In this document: positions 22,741-33,953 of the stretch, one piece after another
Numbering within the stretch: position 1 is the stretch's first letter
Layout: each line of letters opens with the position of its first letter
DNA from: Vinca minor
Lineage: Eukaryota; Streptophyta; Magnoliopsida; Gentianales; Apocynaceae
DNA length: 64,000 nt
Reading direction: 5' to 3'
NCBI GenBank assembly: GCA_026122235.1
Contig: JAOCZM010000037.1
Coordinates: forward strand, 1,364,001 to 1,428,000
Translations under genes and position numbers: made by a program
Notes under the pieces: model-generated
The model's input: only the letters and a program-made list of their open reading frames with translations
Databases searched by the model: none
Told to the model about the DNA's origin: nothing

Positions 22741-24270
22741 TTCATGGGCAGAAACTCGTTCCAAACACCCATGAGTCCTCCCCTAAAGGATCCGCTCATA
22801 CAAAACGAATCGAAAAATTACAAGAAAAGACTTACGTTTTGAGTTCAAGAATCGGATTCTTGAATGGAAGATGCTATCTTTATGGCTCGGATGCAATGAT
22901 CACCTTGAGTCCTCCCTTGCGGAATTACTCCCTATCGGTATCCACGCGACGAAACGGGCAGCGAGTGCTAGCTCTCCGTTTTTCTGAGTTTCTGGAATTA
23001 GGGAGAAAAGGAGGCAGAACAAGAAATCTGATTTCTTGTGGGTTTTTGGTATTTCGGCTGAAAATCTCTAACCCTAGGGTTTCGGCCAAGAGTGGTTTAT
23101 ATAGGGTATGAGAGTTTGTTCTCATAACCAACTCTCACATCCTCAACTTCTCTCGGCAATGGGAGTCTTTAACACCCACGTCTCCTAGACTTCTGCTGGT
23201 AGTGGGAGTCTTTATCGGATAATAACTCCCACGTAATCCCAGCTATTAACCAAATACCGAAAATGCCCCTTATCTATAATTCGAATAATAACGCTTTATT
23301 ATTCTCAGAAAAATAAATGTCAGATACAATGAACCTAGACACGTTCTATATTCATTGAATCTGGACATGAAGCTCGTTAGCTCGTCTATGCGTGTGACCC
23401 TGTAGGTTCATCTCACAGTGGCAATGAAAACACACTTAGTAGTAGTATGTGTTCATAAATCACAAGCGGTCCCTAACAGGACATTGTGACTACCCAAAGT
23501 GAATGAATTTACGGTGGAACCTAATATCAATCCACTATTTAATCCCTTTGTCTCGCGATATCCTAATTAAGCATAAGGCATGGTAGTCGTCACCCTTATT
23601 AAGCTTAATTGTATTTATGCTCGATCTCTAGGTAGACTGTTCCAACAAATAGTATCTGATAACCACTTTATCAAATACATTTGAGCACGACCATGCATTT
23701 AGACAGTCTTTCCCTATCGAGGGGCCCATGGATATCTCTCTCTAATAAGAGAGGGACAAATTCCTTACAATGCCTCTCACATTCAAGCCATGATAGGACA
23801 CTACATCCGATCATCGATCGTATTGATTACTCGATTAAAAAGCGACGTACTGGTCGAGTCAAAAGCGTGGCTCCATTCATGCTAGAATCAATGGAGACAT
23901 AAGGTCTAAGGATTCTAAAATAGTATTGAGGAAGTAATACTTATGACTAAGGACCATGAAGTATTACTTCTCTAACGGATCACGTCCAATACAATGTATC
24001 CCTATATATTGCATCTATGATATGATTTGTATTAATTACACATGACCAGTAAAACATGATCATCAATCATACATCATACTAGTTTTATTTCATTGTAAAT
24101 AAGCATTACATAAAACTAGGGACAACTAGAATAGTAATTACATAAGCAAATGAGTTTTACTATCAAATCACGCATTTGATGTTCATAAGCAAAATTAACT
24201 ATTCATATGAAATGCTCAAAAAGATATAAAACGTACAACATATGCAAGTGGTCCTAGGGCACTACTAACA
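22733..24270 (-). mobile_element. S3: solo LTR of the TGTTAGTAG Copia-type family, inside G2
   Basis: 1538 bp in reverse orientation: it starts (on +) TGAAGGGATTCATGGGC and ends GGGCACTACTAACA. It interrupts the G2 codons for YHPGKAN. The flanks are CCAGT (22728-22732) and CCGGG (24271-24275), so the target duplication is mutated (3 of 5 bases). Host continuity proves insertion here. No internal region is present. Confidence 0.88.
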
Positions 24271-26540
24271 CCGGGTAAGGCTAATCGGGTAGCAGATGCT
24301 TTAGCAGGAAGACAATGGGTAAGATGGCAACCATGATCACTGAACAAGATGAGCTTATCTTTGAATTTGAAAAGCTGGATATTGGGTTTGTCAAGGATTT
24401 CAGCAATGTCCTAGCAGCTTTAGTAGCTCAGTCAACGTTACTTTTTCGTATTAAAGAAGCTCAAGCAACATATTCTGAATTGGTAAAGGAACAGGCAACA
24501 ACACAATTGAGTGAAGAAATAGATTTTTAAGTACATGAAGATGACAATTTACGAATCCGGGGCAGACTATATGTACCAACAGATGTGGGGCTGAAAACAG
24601 AAATTTTACAAGGGGGACACAATTAAAGATTGTCAGTACACCCGGGAGCTTCGAAAATGTACAAGAATTTGAAAAGAAATTTCTAGTGGAAGGGTATGAA
24701 GAGAGAAATTGTAGAATATGTGGCTAGATGTTTGGTATGTCAACAAGTTAAAGCAAACCATCAAAGACCTGCAAGCTTGTTGATGAAGAGATTCATGGGT
24801 AGAAACGCTTTCTAAACACCCATGTATCCTCCCCTGAAGGATCCTCTCATACCACAGGAATCGAAAACAGGCAAAAATTACTTACAATTTACTGTTAAAG
24901 ATTTTGATTCTCAGATGCTGTGCTGCTGCCACCAATAGCCTTCCCTTGATGAATTGCTCTCTACCGGTATCCGCGCGACGAAACAAGCAGTGTTTTTGCG
25001 GCTCAAGAAAAGTCTAACCTAAGGTTTCGGCCAAAAGAGGATTATATAGGGTGTGAGAGTTTGTTTCGAGAACCAACTCCCACGTCCTATCAACCTCTTC
25101 TGGTAGTGGGAGTCTTTATCGCATAATAACTCCCACGTAATCCCAGGTAGAACCAAATACCGAAAATGCCCCTCCTTAATCTCTAATTCGAATAATAACA
25201 TTTTATTATACTCAGAAAAATAAATGTCATATACAATTAACCTAGACACATTCTAGATTCATTGAATCTGGACATGAAGCTCGTTAACTCGTCTATGCGT
25301 ATGACCCTGTAGGTTCATATCACAATGGCAATGAAAACACACTTAGTAGTAGTATTTGTTCATAAATCACAAACGGTCCCTAGCAGAACATTGTGACTAC
25401 CCAGAGTGAATGAATGTATGGTGGAACCTAATATCAATCTACTATTTAATCCCTTTGTCTCGCGATATCCAAATTAAGCATAAGGCATGGTAGTTGTCAC
25501 CCTTATAAAGCTTAATTGTATTTATGCTCGATCTCCAGATAGACTGTTCCAACAAATAGTATTTAATAATTACTTTATTAAATACATTTGAGCACGACCA
25601 TGCATTTAAATAGTCTTCCCTATCGAGGGGCCCATGGATATCTCTCTCTCTAATAAGAGAGGGACAAATCCATTATAATGCCTCTCACATTCAAGCCATG
25701 ATAGGATACCACATCGATCATCAGTCGTTTTAATTACTCGATTAAAAGTAACGTCCGACTGAGTCAAAACGTAGCTACATTCACGCTGGAAACAAAATTA
25801 ACTATTCAAATGACATGCTCAAAATATATAAAACGTACAACATATGCTAATAGTCCTAGGGCACTACTAACAGTTGAAACCTTTGGAAATCCCGGTATAA
25901 AAATGGGAGCATATTACAGTGGAATTCGTGGTTGGGTTAGCAAGAGACAAGACGGGGAAATACACAATATGGATGATTGTGGACAGATTGACGAAATCAG
26001 CACATTTCTACTTATGAAGATTACTTCACCAATAGATTTGTTAGTCCAAATGTACATGAATGAGATTTTTAGACTTCGTGGTGTACTCGGTAAGCATAGT
26101 CTCAGACAGGGACCCAAGATTCGTATCTCGCTTTTGGAGAAGTTTCAATGAAGCCATGGGAACCAAGTTGTCCCTTAGCACCCCCGCCTATCACCCACAA
26201 ACAGATGGGCAATCAGAGAGGACTATTCAAACATTGGACGATATGCTTAGGGTATGTGTTTTTAGACTTGAAGGGCAGCTGGATAGAACACCTGACTTTG
26301 GTAGAGTTTGCCTACAACAACAGTCATCAAGCAAGTATCGAAATGGCGCCATATGAAGTATTTTATGGCAGACGATGTAGATCACCGGTATGCTGGAATA
26401 ACATTGGTGAGAAGTTGAAAACAGGGCCAGAACTTATTCAAGTGACTATGGAAAAGGTACCACTCATTCGAGAAAGAATAAAGGTTGCTCAAAATCGTTA
26501 AAAAAGCTGGGCGGATAGTAAAAGAAGACCTTTGGAACTT
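24271..26540 (+). pseudogene. G2 RNase H end and integrase, interrupted by S4
   Basis: 24271-24780 continues from the RNase H tail through the pro-integrase spacer to the zinc-binding HHCC region (ARCLVCQQVKANHQRPASLL). S4 splits the frame there. From 25873 it continues as ETFGNPGIKMGAYYSGI in a shifted frame, where PLEIPKWKWEHITVDFVVGL would be expected. The integrase core follows (26060-26400: VSDRDPRFVSRFWRSFNEAM, TDGQSERTIQTLDDMLR, AYNNSHQASIEMAPYEVFYG). It stops being recognisable at about 26540 after SKRRPLE. Confidence 0.8.
24784..25872 (-). mobile_element. S4: solo LTR of the same family, internally deleted, inside G2
   Basis: 1089 bp in reverse orientation, TGAAGAGATTCATGGGT to CACTACTAACA, with perfect 5-bp target duplications GTTGA (24779-24783 and 25873-25877). 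Compared with its relatives it lacks a block of roughly 350-400 bp near its 5' (U3) end, between the phrases corresponding to CATTCATGCTAGAATC and AAAATTAACTATTCA. This removes the conserved hairpin found in the others. Confidence 0.92.
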
Positions 26541-26545
26541 TTCCA

Positions 26546-27957
26546 GTGGTCTACACTTTCTCCCATACACAGTGTCATACGGTGCTATCCCGATGCTTGA
26601 CTGATAACTGTTGTTGTAGGCAAACTCAACCAAGGTCAAATGGTCTTCCCAATTACCCTTGAAATCCAAAACGCATGCTCGAAGCATATCTTCCAAAGTT
26701 TGAATTGTCCTCTCGGACTGCCCATCGTTTTGAGGATGATAAGCAGTACTCAAAGACAATTTCGTCCCCATAGCCTTGCTGAAACTATTCCAAAACCGAG
26801 ATACAAATCGCGTGTCCCGATCCGAAACAATATTAAACGGTACCCAGCGAAGACGAACAATCTGATCCATGTAGAGCTGAACAAGAGTATCCATGGTCGC
26901 TGTAATCTTCATCAGTATAAAGTGAGTTGATTTCGTAAGTCGATCCACAATCACCCAAATTGTATCCTTCCCCGGAATTATCCTTAGGTAACCCGACTAC
27001 AAAGTCCATAGTAATGTGTTCCCACTTCCACACGAGAATCTCAAGAGGTTTAAGCAAGCCGGCAGGTCCATGATGTTCCGCCTTAACCTGCTGGCAAACG
27101 AGACACTTAGCCACACACTCGGCTACGTCTCGCTTCATTCCTTTCCACAAAAAGTTATTCTTCAACCCCTTATACATCTTTGATGCCCCCGGATGCACCG
27201 ACAATCTCGAACTGTGAGCTTCTTGAAAAATCTCTAATTTCAGCCCCAAGTCTGAAGGTACACACAATCTGCCCTGAAGCCGAAGACTCTCATCTTCATG
27301 TATCTTAAATTCCAATTCTGCCCCTGACTGTACCAAGTCCCTTTCCTTACTCAAATCTGAGTCCAGCAACTGCGCCTCCTTAATCCTCTCCAAAATAGTT
27401 GGTTGAGCTACCAAAGCTGCCAAAACGTTCCCAATAGACTCAACAACTTCTTTTTCCAACTTCTCGAACTCGGCAATTAACTCCCGCTGATCGGTTATTA
27501 ATGTCGCAAGATGCCCCGAGCTTTTCCTACTGAAAGCATCGGCCACATGATTAACTTTACCGGGGTGATAACTAATCATGAGGTCGCAATCCTTCAACAA
27601 CTCAAATCACTTCCTCTACCTCATGTTAAGCTCCTTTTGTGTGAAAAAATGCTTAAGACTATGGTGATCGGTGAAAACCTCACACGATTCTCCATACAGC
27701 TAATGCCACCACAACTTAAAAGCAAACACGACAGCTGCCAACTCCAAGACATGTGTAGGGTAATTCTTCTAGTAAGGTTTTAGATGTCTAGAGGCACACA
27801 CTATAACCTTCCCATTCTGCATCAACACACACCCTAAACATATTCCTAATGCATCAATATAGATGGTGAAACCCCCAGATTCTGATGGCAAAGTCAATAC
27901 CGGTTCTGTAGTCAACTTCTCTTGTAATACCCAAAAACTATTCTCACATTTCAGCCC
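26546..27957 (-). pseudogene. G3 RNase H and partial integrase
   Basis: RNase H traces lie at 27950-27600. Frame 27600-26833 reads KDCDLMISYHPGKVNHVADA, the HHCC zinc-binding region (SVHPGASKMYKGLKNNFLWK, then CVAKCLVCQQVKAEHHGPAG) and the first core segment WKWEHITMDFVVGLPKD. Frame 26954-26556 carries IVDRLTKSTHFILM, IVSDRDTRFVSRFW, TDGQ-like NDGQSERTIQTLEDML and AYNNSYQSSIGIAPYDTVYG. The DDE core is mostly there, but the C-terminal domain is absent beyond YGRKCR. Confidence 0.85.
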
Positions 27958-28896
27958 TCATTCAAGCTTAACTCGCTTTTTGGTCAAACGAGTCAAATGA
28001 GTGACAATACGAGAGAAGTCTTGCACAAACTTCCTGTAGTAACCCGCTAATCCTAGAAAAATCCTTATTTCCCCCACGTTCTTGGATGTACGCCAATCAA
28101 CGATCACCTCAATCTTGCTCGGGTCAACAGATACACCCTCTACTGAAACCACATGCCCCAGAAATGATATACTCTTCAACCAAAACTCACACTTGCTGAA
28201 TTTGGCGTATAACTTATCCTTCCTCAGAATCCCCAACGCCAATCTCAAATGCTCCTCGTGAGCTTCATCCGACTGTGAGTAAACCAAGATTTCGTCGATG
28301 AAGACCACCACGAACTTATCTAGATAATCTAGAAAGACTCGGTTCATCATATCCATGAATGCCACAGGTGCGTTAGTCATTCTAAATGGCATAACAAGGA
28401 ATTCATAGTGCCCATAAAGGGTTCTAAAATAGTCTTCGGAATTTCCTCGGATTTAATCCTCAATTGGTGATAACCTGACCTCAAATCAATCTTAGAGAAC
28501 ACATTCCCCCTCTTCAATTGATCAAACAAATTATCGATACGAGGTAGAGGGTATCGATTCTTGATCGTAATCTTATTCAACTCCCGGTTGTCGATACGCA
28601 TCCGCATACTACCATCTTCTTCTTCACAAATAAAACCGGAGCGCCCAAATGTGAAACACTAGGTCTTATAAACTTCTTATCGAGAAGCTCTTGGAGTTTA
28701 GCCTGTAACTCCTTCAACTCTATTGGTGCCATCTGATATGGGTCCTTAGAGATAGGCTCCGCACCAAGTTCCAACAAGATTTCAAATTGATCTCCCGAGT
28801 TGGTGGAATACCCGGTAAATCGTAGGGAAACACATCCTCAAACTCCTTCACCGTATGAACATCCTCCAGTCGGACTTCCTTATCCCCCTTCACCAT
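27958..28896 (-). pseudogene. G3 reverse transcriptase
   Basis: Frames 28777-28577, 28607-28377 and 28392-27958 on - give ELKELQAKLQELLDKKFIRP, then NRYPLPRIDNLFDQL and KIDLRSGYHQLRIKSEE. The palm NAPVAFMDMMNRVFLDYLDK follows, with the catalytic loop FIDEILVYS. The thumb continues KFSKCEFWLKSISFLGHVVS. The change from the invariant IDD to IDE alters a metal-binding residue, and frames shift at about 28610 and 28390. Confidence 0.87.
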
Positions 28897-29862
28897 TGCT
28901 TAAGCCAGAAAATCCTCGCAGCCCTTCTTAATGCACTTCCTTGCTTTCGTCGCCGAGAAAATAGGCATGCTCCGCCCATTCATCTTCTTAACGGGCCCCT
29001 GAAACTCGAATACATCCTGATCCCCAGACACAAACTGAATCTTATTATCCCAGCAGTCAACCTAGGCATGATGCTTGTACAACCAATACATTCCCAAAAT
29101 CACATCGAAGTCCACCATCTGAAGCTGAATGAGGTCGGCCTCAAGTGAGTAGCTCCGCAATCAAATAACACATACACATGTACGGAGTTGATGAGTAACG
29201 TACATGTAACCACATTAGAAGAGTCCCCCTGCTCCTGCTGAGTCAAGGCGAAGACCTTATCATTAAGCTTTGGCTTGTTGCCACTTACCTTAGGTGCAGT
29301 TCCAGAAATCTGCCCCGCAGCTGGAAATGGCGCAGTACACTCGCTGAACCGATGCCCAACCTTACCACATCTGAAACAAGCCGCAGACACCCATCTGCAG
29401 TCCCCATATTGGCTTCTACCATATCTCTCACAAATCTTTGCAGTCTGAGTAGTATTTGGTGCCCCTGTGGGTCCCCTATCCTGGTCATATTAGCTCCTGT
29501 CCTCACCCCTAGCCTAAAGGTGTTGGTTGGTCCCGAGGTGGGAGCGAACCTCTTCCTAGCCAAAGGTGCAACAGAGTTAGAACGAAACCCTTGGCCTTGT
29601 GATGAAACAGAGTAATGCCTCTTCATGCATGCTTCAGCGGTGTTGAACTCTTCCTCAACATCCAAACTCCTCTGATACGTATCCATAAAAGTAGTAGGAT
29701 GGTACCCAGACAACCTCCCTCTAATACGAGGCAACAACCCTTGTACAAACCTCTTGGTCCTCATCTTCCCGTCTTGAATAATGGCAGAAGTATAGTTACC
29801 CAGCCTGTTGAACTTGATAACATAAGTTGAAACAGACATCCCCTCAGTCTGTCTCAAGTTAA

Positions 29863-31397
29863 TGTTAGTAGTGCCCTAGGACCATTAGCACATGTTGTGC
29901 GTTTTGTTATCTTTTTGAGCAAGTAATTGAATAGTTAATTTTGCTTTTGATTATCAAATGTGTGATTTGATAGTAAAACTCATTAGCTTATGTAATTACT
30001 ATTCTAGAAGTCCCTAGTTTTATGTAATGCTTAATTACTATGAAATAAAACTAGTATGATTGTTGATTGATGATCTTGTTTTACTGATCATGTGTAATGG
30101 ATACAAATCACATCATAGATGCAATATATAGGGATACATTGTATTGGGACGTGATCCAGTCGAGAAGTAATACTTCATGGTCTTAAGTCATAAGTATTAC
30201 TTCTCAATACTATTTTAGAATCCTTAGACCTTATGTCTTCATTGATTCTAGTATGAATGGAGCCACGTTTTGACTCGGTCGGACGTTACTTGTAACGAGT
30301 AATCAATACGTCGATGATCGGATGTAGTGTCCTATCATAGCTTGAATGTGAGAGACATTGTAAGGAATTTGTCCCTCTCTATTATTGAGAGAGATATCCA
30401 TGGGCCCCTCGATAGGGAAAGAGCTGTTTAAATGCATGGCCGTGCTCAAATGTGTTTGATAAAGTGGTTATCAAATGCTATTTGTCGAAACAGTCTACCC
30501 GGAGATCGAGCATAAATATAATTAAGCTTAATAAGGGTGGCGACCACCATGCCTATGCTTAATTAGGATATCGCGAGACAAAGGGGATTAAATAGTGGAT
30601 TGATATTAGGTTCAGTTGTAAATTCATTCACTTTGGGTAGTCACAATGTCCTGCTAGGGACCGCTTGTGATTTATGGACTCACACTACTACTAAGTGTGT
30701 TTTCATTGCCATTGTGAGATGAACCTACAGGGTCACACGCATAGACGAGCTAACGAGCTTTATGTCCAAATTCAATGAATCTAGAATGTGTCTAGGTTCA
30801 TTGTATCTGACATTTGTCTTTCTGAAAATAATAAAGTGTTTATTATTCGAATTAGAGATAAAGGGGCATTTTCGGTATAGGCTGGGATTACGTGGGAGTT
30901 ATTATCCGATAAGGACTCCCACTACCAGCAGAATTCTAGGAAACGTGGGAGTTAGAGACTCCCACTACCGAGAGGAGTTGGGGATGTGAGAGTTGGTTAT
31001 AGGAACAAACTCTCACACCCTATATAATGATCTCTTGGCGAAACCACTAGGGGTAAGGTTTTCAGTAGAAATAACATAGAGAATCAAAAACCGTTTTTCT
31101 TCTCTAGCCTCTCCCCTTTTTCTCTCTAACTCCCGAAAATCGAGAAAAAGACGAAGAGCTAGCAATCGCTGCCCGTTTCGTCGCGTGGATACCGGTAGAG
31201 GGACTTTCCGCAAAGGGAGATCAATCGGTAGCAGCATCCGATCCAAGAAACGCCAACCTCCATTCAAGAAGTAGCTTCTTGAATCCGTAAAATGTAAGTT
31301 TTTTTTACCGCTATTTTCGATTCGTTTCATATGAGCGGATCCTTCAGGGGAGGATCCATGGGTGTTTGGAACGAGTTTCCGCCCATGAATCCCTTCA
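29863..31397 (+). mobile_element. S1: solo LTR of the TGTTAGTAG Copia-type family
   Basis: 1535 bp, TGTTAGTAGTGCCCTAGG to CATGAATCCCTTCA, with perfect target duplications GTTAA (29858-29862 and 31398-31402). It contains a TATA-like CCTATATAATG at about 31018, followed by a leader with TTTCAGTAGAAATAAC. A 14-bp perfect hairpin stem is at 30162-30205 and a terminal hairpin at 31352-31392. The GTCCCTCTC...GATATCCATGGGCCCC block (near 30371-30408) is shared with the Copia LTR at 38420, which is why I class the family as Copia. Confidence 0.93.
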
Positions 31398-31547
31398 GTT
31401 AAAGATCTCATTCTGCTTAGCTGTCTCAAAGGTCTCAGGGAAGTATTGATCTAAGAAATCTTCCTTGAACTTGTCCCAAGTGCTAAACTCTGCTTGAGCA
31501 TAGACTGGTTCCACTACTCAAACGCTTCAGACGTGAGGAAAGGTATC

Positions 31548-33094
31548 TGTTAGTAGTGCCCTAGGACCAATAGCACATGTTGTGCGTTTTATTATCTTTT
31601 GAGCATGTAATTGAATAGTTAATTTTGCTTTTGAATATCAAATGTGTGATTTGATAGTAAAACTCACTAGCTTATGTAATTACTATTCTAGAAGTCCCTA
31701 GTTTTATGTAATGCTTAATTACTATGAAATAAAACTAGTATGATTGTTGATTGATGATCTTGTTTTACTGATCATGTGTAATGGATACAAATCACATCAT
31801 AGATGCAATATATAGGGATACATTGTATTGGACGTGATCCGTCAGAGAAGTAATACTTCATGGTCTTAAGTCATAAGTATTACTTCCTCAATACTATTTT
31901 TGAATCCTTAGACCTTATGTCTTCATTGATTCTAGTATGAATGGAGCCACGTTTTGACTTTCGGTCGGACGTTACTTGTAACGAGTAATCAATACGGCGA
32001 TGATCGGATGTAGTGTCCTATCATAGCTTGAATGTGAGAGACATTGTAAGGAATTTGTCCCTCTCTATTATTAGAGAGAGATATCCATGGGGCCCCTCGA
32101 TAGGGAAAGAGCTGTTTAAATGCATGAGTGGGTGCTCAAATGTATTTGATAAAGTGGTTATCAAATGCTATTTGTCGAAAGCAGATCTACCGGAGATCGA
32201 ACATAAATACAATTAAGCTTAATAAGGGTGACGACCACCATGCCTTATGCTTAATTAGGATATCGCTGAGACAAAGGGATTAAATAGTGGATTGACAATA
32301 GGTTCCGTTGTAAATTCATTCACCTTGGGTAGTCACAATGTCTCGCTAGGGGCCGTTTGTGACTTATGAACTCACACTACTACTAAGTGTGTTTTCATTG
32401 CCATTGTGATATGAACCTACGGGGTCACAAGCATAGAGCGAGCTAACAAGCTTCATGTCAGATTCAATGAATCTAGAATGTGTCTAGGTTCATTGTATCG
32501 ACATTTGTTTTTCTTAAAATAATAAAGTGTTTATTATTCGAATTAGAGATAGGGGGCAATTTTGGTATTTAACTATAGGCTGGGATTAAGTGGGAGTTGT
32601 TATCCGATAAAGACTCCCACTACCAGATAAAAAGTCTAGGGGACGTGGGAGTCGGGAGTCTCCCACGGTAGAGAGAAGTTGAGTAGGCGTGGGAGTTGTT
32701 CGGGAACAAACTCCCACACTCTATATAACATCTCTTTGCCGAAACCACTAGGAGATTAAGTCATTCAGCCGAAATACCAATACAAGAAAGGAAAAACGTT
32801 TTCTTTCTACTTTTCCCTTTACTCTCTAAATTCCCGAACTTCAGAAAGACGAAGAGCTAGCAATCACTACTTGTTTCGTCGCGTGGATACCGGTAGAGGG
32901 AAATTCCGCAAAGGGAATTCCGTTGGTGAAAAAGAAAACTTCCAAGAATCGTCATCCTCCATTCAAGAAGTAGCTTCTTGAATCCGAAAAATTGTAAGTT
33001 TTTACCGCTGTTTTCGAATTGTTTCATATGAGCGGATCCTTCAGGGGAGGATCCATGGGTGTTTGGAACGAGTTTCCGCCCATGAATCCCTTCA
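31548..33094 (+). mobile_element. S2: solo LTR of the same family
   Basis: 1547 bp in the same orientation as S1 and only 150 bp from it, with its own perfect target duplications GTATC (31543-31547 and 33095-33099). The two are therefore independent insertions and not the LTRs of one element. The start and end match S1. Several small indels are scattered through the LTR. Confidence 0.93.
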
Positions 33095-33937
33095 GTATCA
33101 CCACGTCAGACTTCAGGCACCCTCATGATGCAGAAATGCTGCTCAACTTTTTCTAACCAATTTTTTGTCTGATTAGGTCCTACTATTCATCAAAAGATGC
33201 CACGCGCATCTTCTTCATGCGCTCACAGTACCTACCTGGATCTGATTCAACCCTCTGATCCCTCGGATTCCCAACATACTGATGTTGCTGCTGAGGCTAC
33301 TAATATTGTGGTTGTGGTTGCTGATACTGTGGTTATGGCTGCTTAGTCTAAAATATTTTGGCTAACATATCAAAGGCAGCTTATATGTCGGGAACAGCCC
33401 TGCATTAGCTGGTGGACGTGGTCGTGGGATGTTATAACTAAGGTAGAGCACTGTAGGATGGTAGTGGCATGTTATATGGAGGTGGTGGAGGTACATTGTT
33501 TTGTGGTGCTGGAGGAGGGACATTCTGTGGTGGTGGTGGTGTTACAAACCAAGCATTACCTTTCTGATTCTATTGCGGAACCCCTAGTTGTTGTTGACCC
33601 GAAGATTCAATCACCTGACGTCTTCCACCCCTGGCCCTCTTCGAGAAAATGTCGTAATTGGCAAATCATAGTCTTTACTACTGCCTTGGTTCGGATCCAT
33701 CTTACCCCGACAATATATGATATATAAGGTAAGCGATAAGCAAATAATACTTTAAGCATGTAAGGTAATTACAAGTAGAGCATGATATAACACTAAAGTA
33801 TAACACATAATACATGTAATCAGATCTAGGAAGCAATAAATAGCAAAGTACATCGTAATCCATGGTCTCTACCCATCACACATCTCACATTACTTGTTCT
33901 TGTTATCATTCTATATTTTACTCCTAAGGTTCGACCT

Positions 33938-33949
33938 GCTCTGATACCA
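33938..33949 (-). promoter_or_regulatory. G3 primer-binding site (initiator tRNA-Met type)
   Basis: Read on -, TGGTATCAGAGC follows the LTR end (TGTGACA) after a short GAAG spacer. It fixes the orientation of G3 as minus. Confidence 0.9.
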
Positions 33950-33953
33950 CTTC

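Larger units (their letters stand above)
20966..26545 (+). mobile_element. G2: truncated Ty3/gypsy pol (protease to integrase), nested with two solo LTRs
   Basis: The readable order on + is protease (about 20974-21240: VPTYVLFDCGATHSFVS), linker, RT (21570-22310), RNase H (22420-22740, continuing 24271-24310), integrase (24560-24780 and 25873-26540). There are many stops and frameshifts. The RT active site reads FYDIL instead of the usual F.DDIL, so one catalytic Asp is missing. The 5' end begins abruptly in the protease and no LTR is attached. The 3' end breaks in integrase after SWADSKRRPLE, where it meets G3 in reverse orientation. Solo LTRs S3 (22733-24270) and S4 (24784-25872) interrupt it. 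Confidence 0.85.
28897..33700 (-). pseudogene. G3 gag and protease (interrupted by S1 and S2)
   Basis: The start ATG is at 33700 on - (MDPNQGSSKDYDLPITTF), followed by a basic then Pro/Gly-rich N-terminus (33650-33250). The gag core is in 33095-33250, 31403-31547 and 29857-29500, the pieces around S2 and S1. It includes RQTEGMSVSTYVIKFNRLGN and a C-terminal CCHC knuckle (CFRCGKVGHRFSEC, about 29380-29340). The protease motif LFDCGATH follows at about 29165-29145 and is then disturbed. The order and the knuckle (C-X2-C-X4-H-X4-C) are standard for chromovirus-like gypsy elements. Confidence 0.78.

Noticed and set aside
29863..33094. S1 and S2 as the two LTRs of one short element
   Set aside because: Each has its own different perfect target duplication, and the 150 bp between them is gag of G3.
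33458..33727. 89-codon + strand frame rich in Val and Glu
   Set aside because: It is the antisense of the Pro/Gly-rich N-terminus of G3 gag, which reads well on - from an ATG at 33700.
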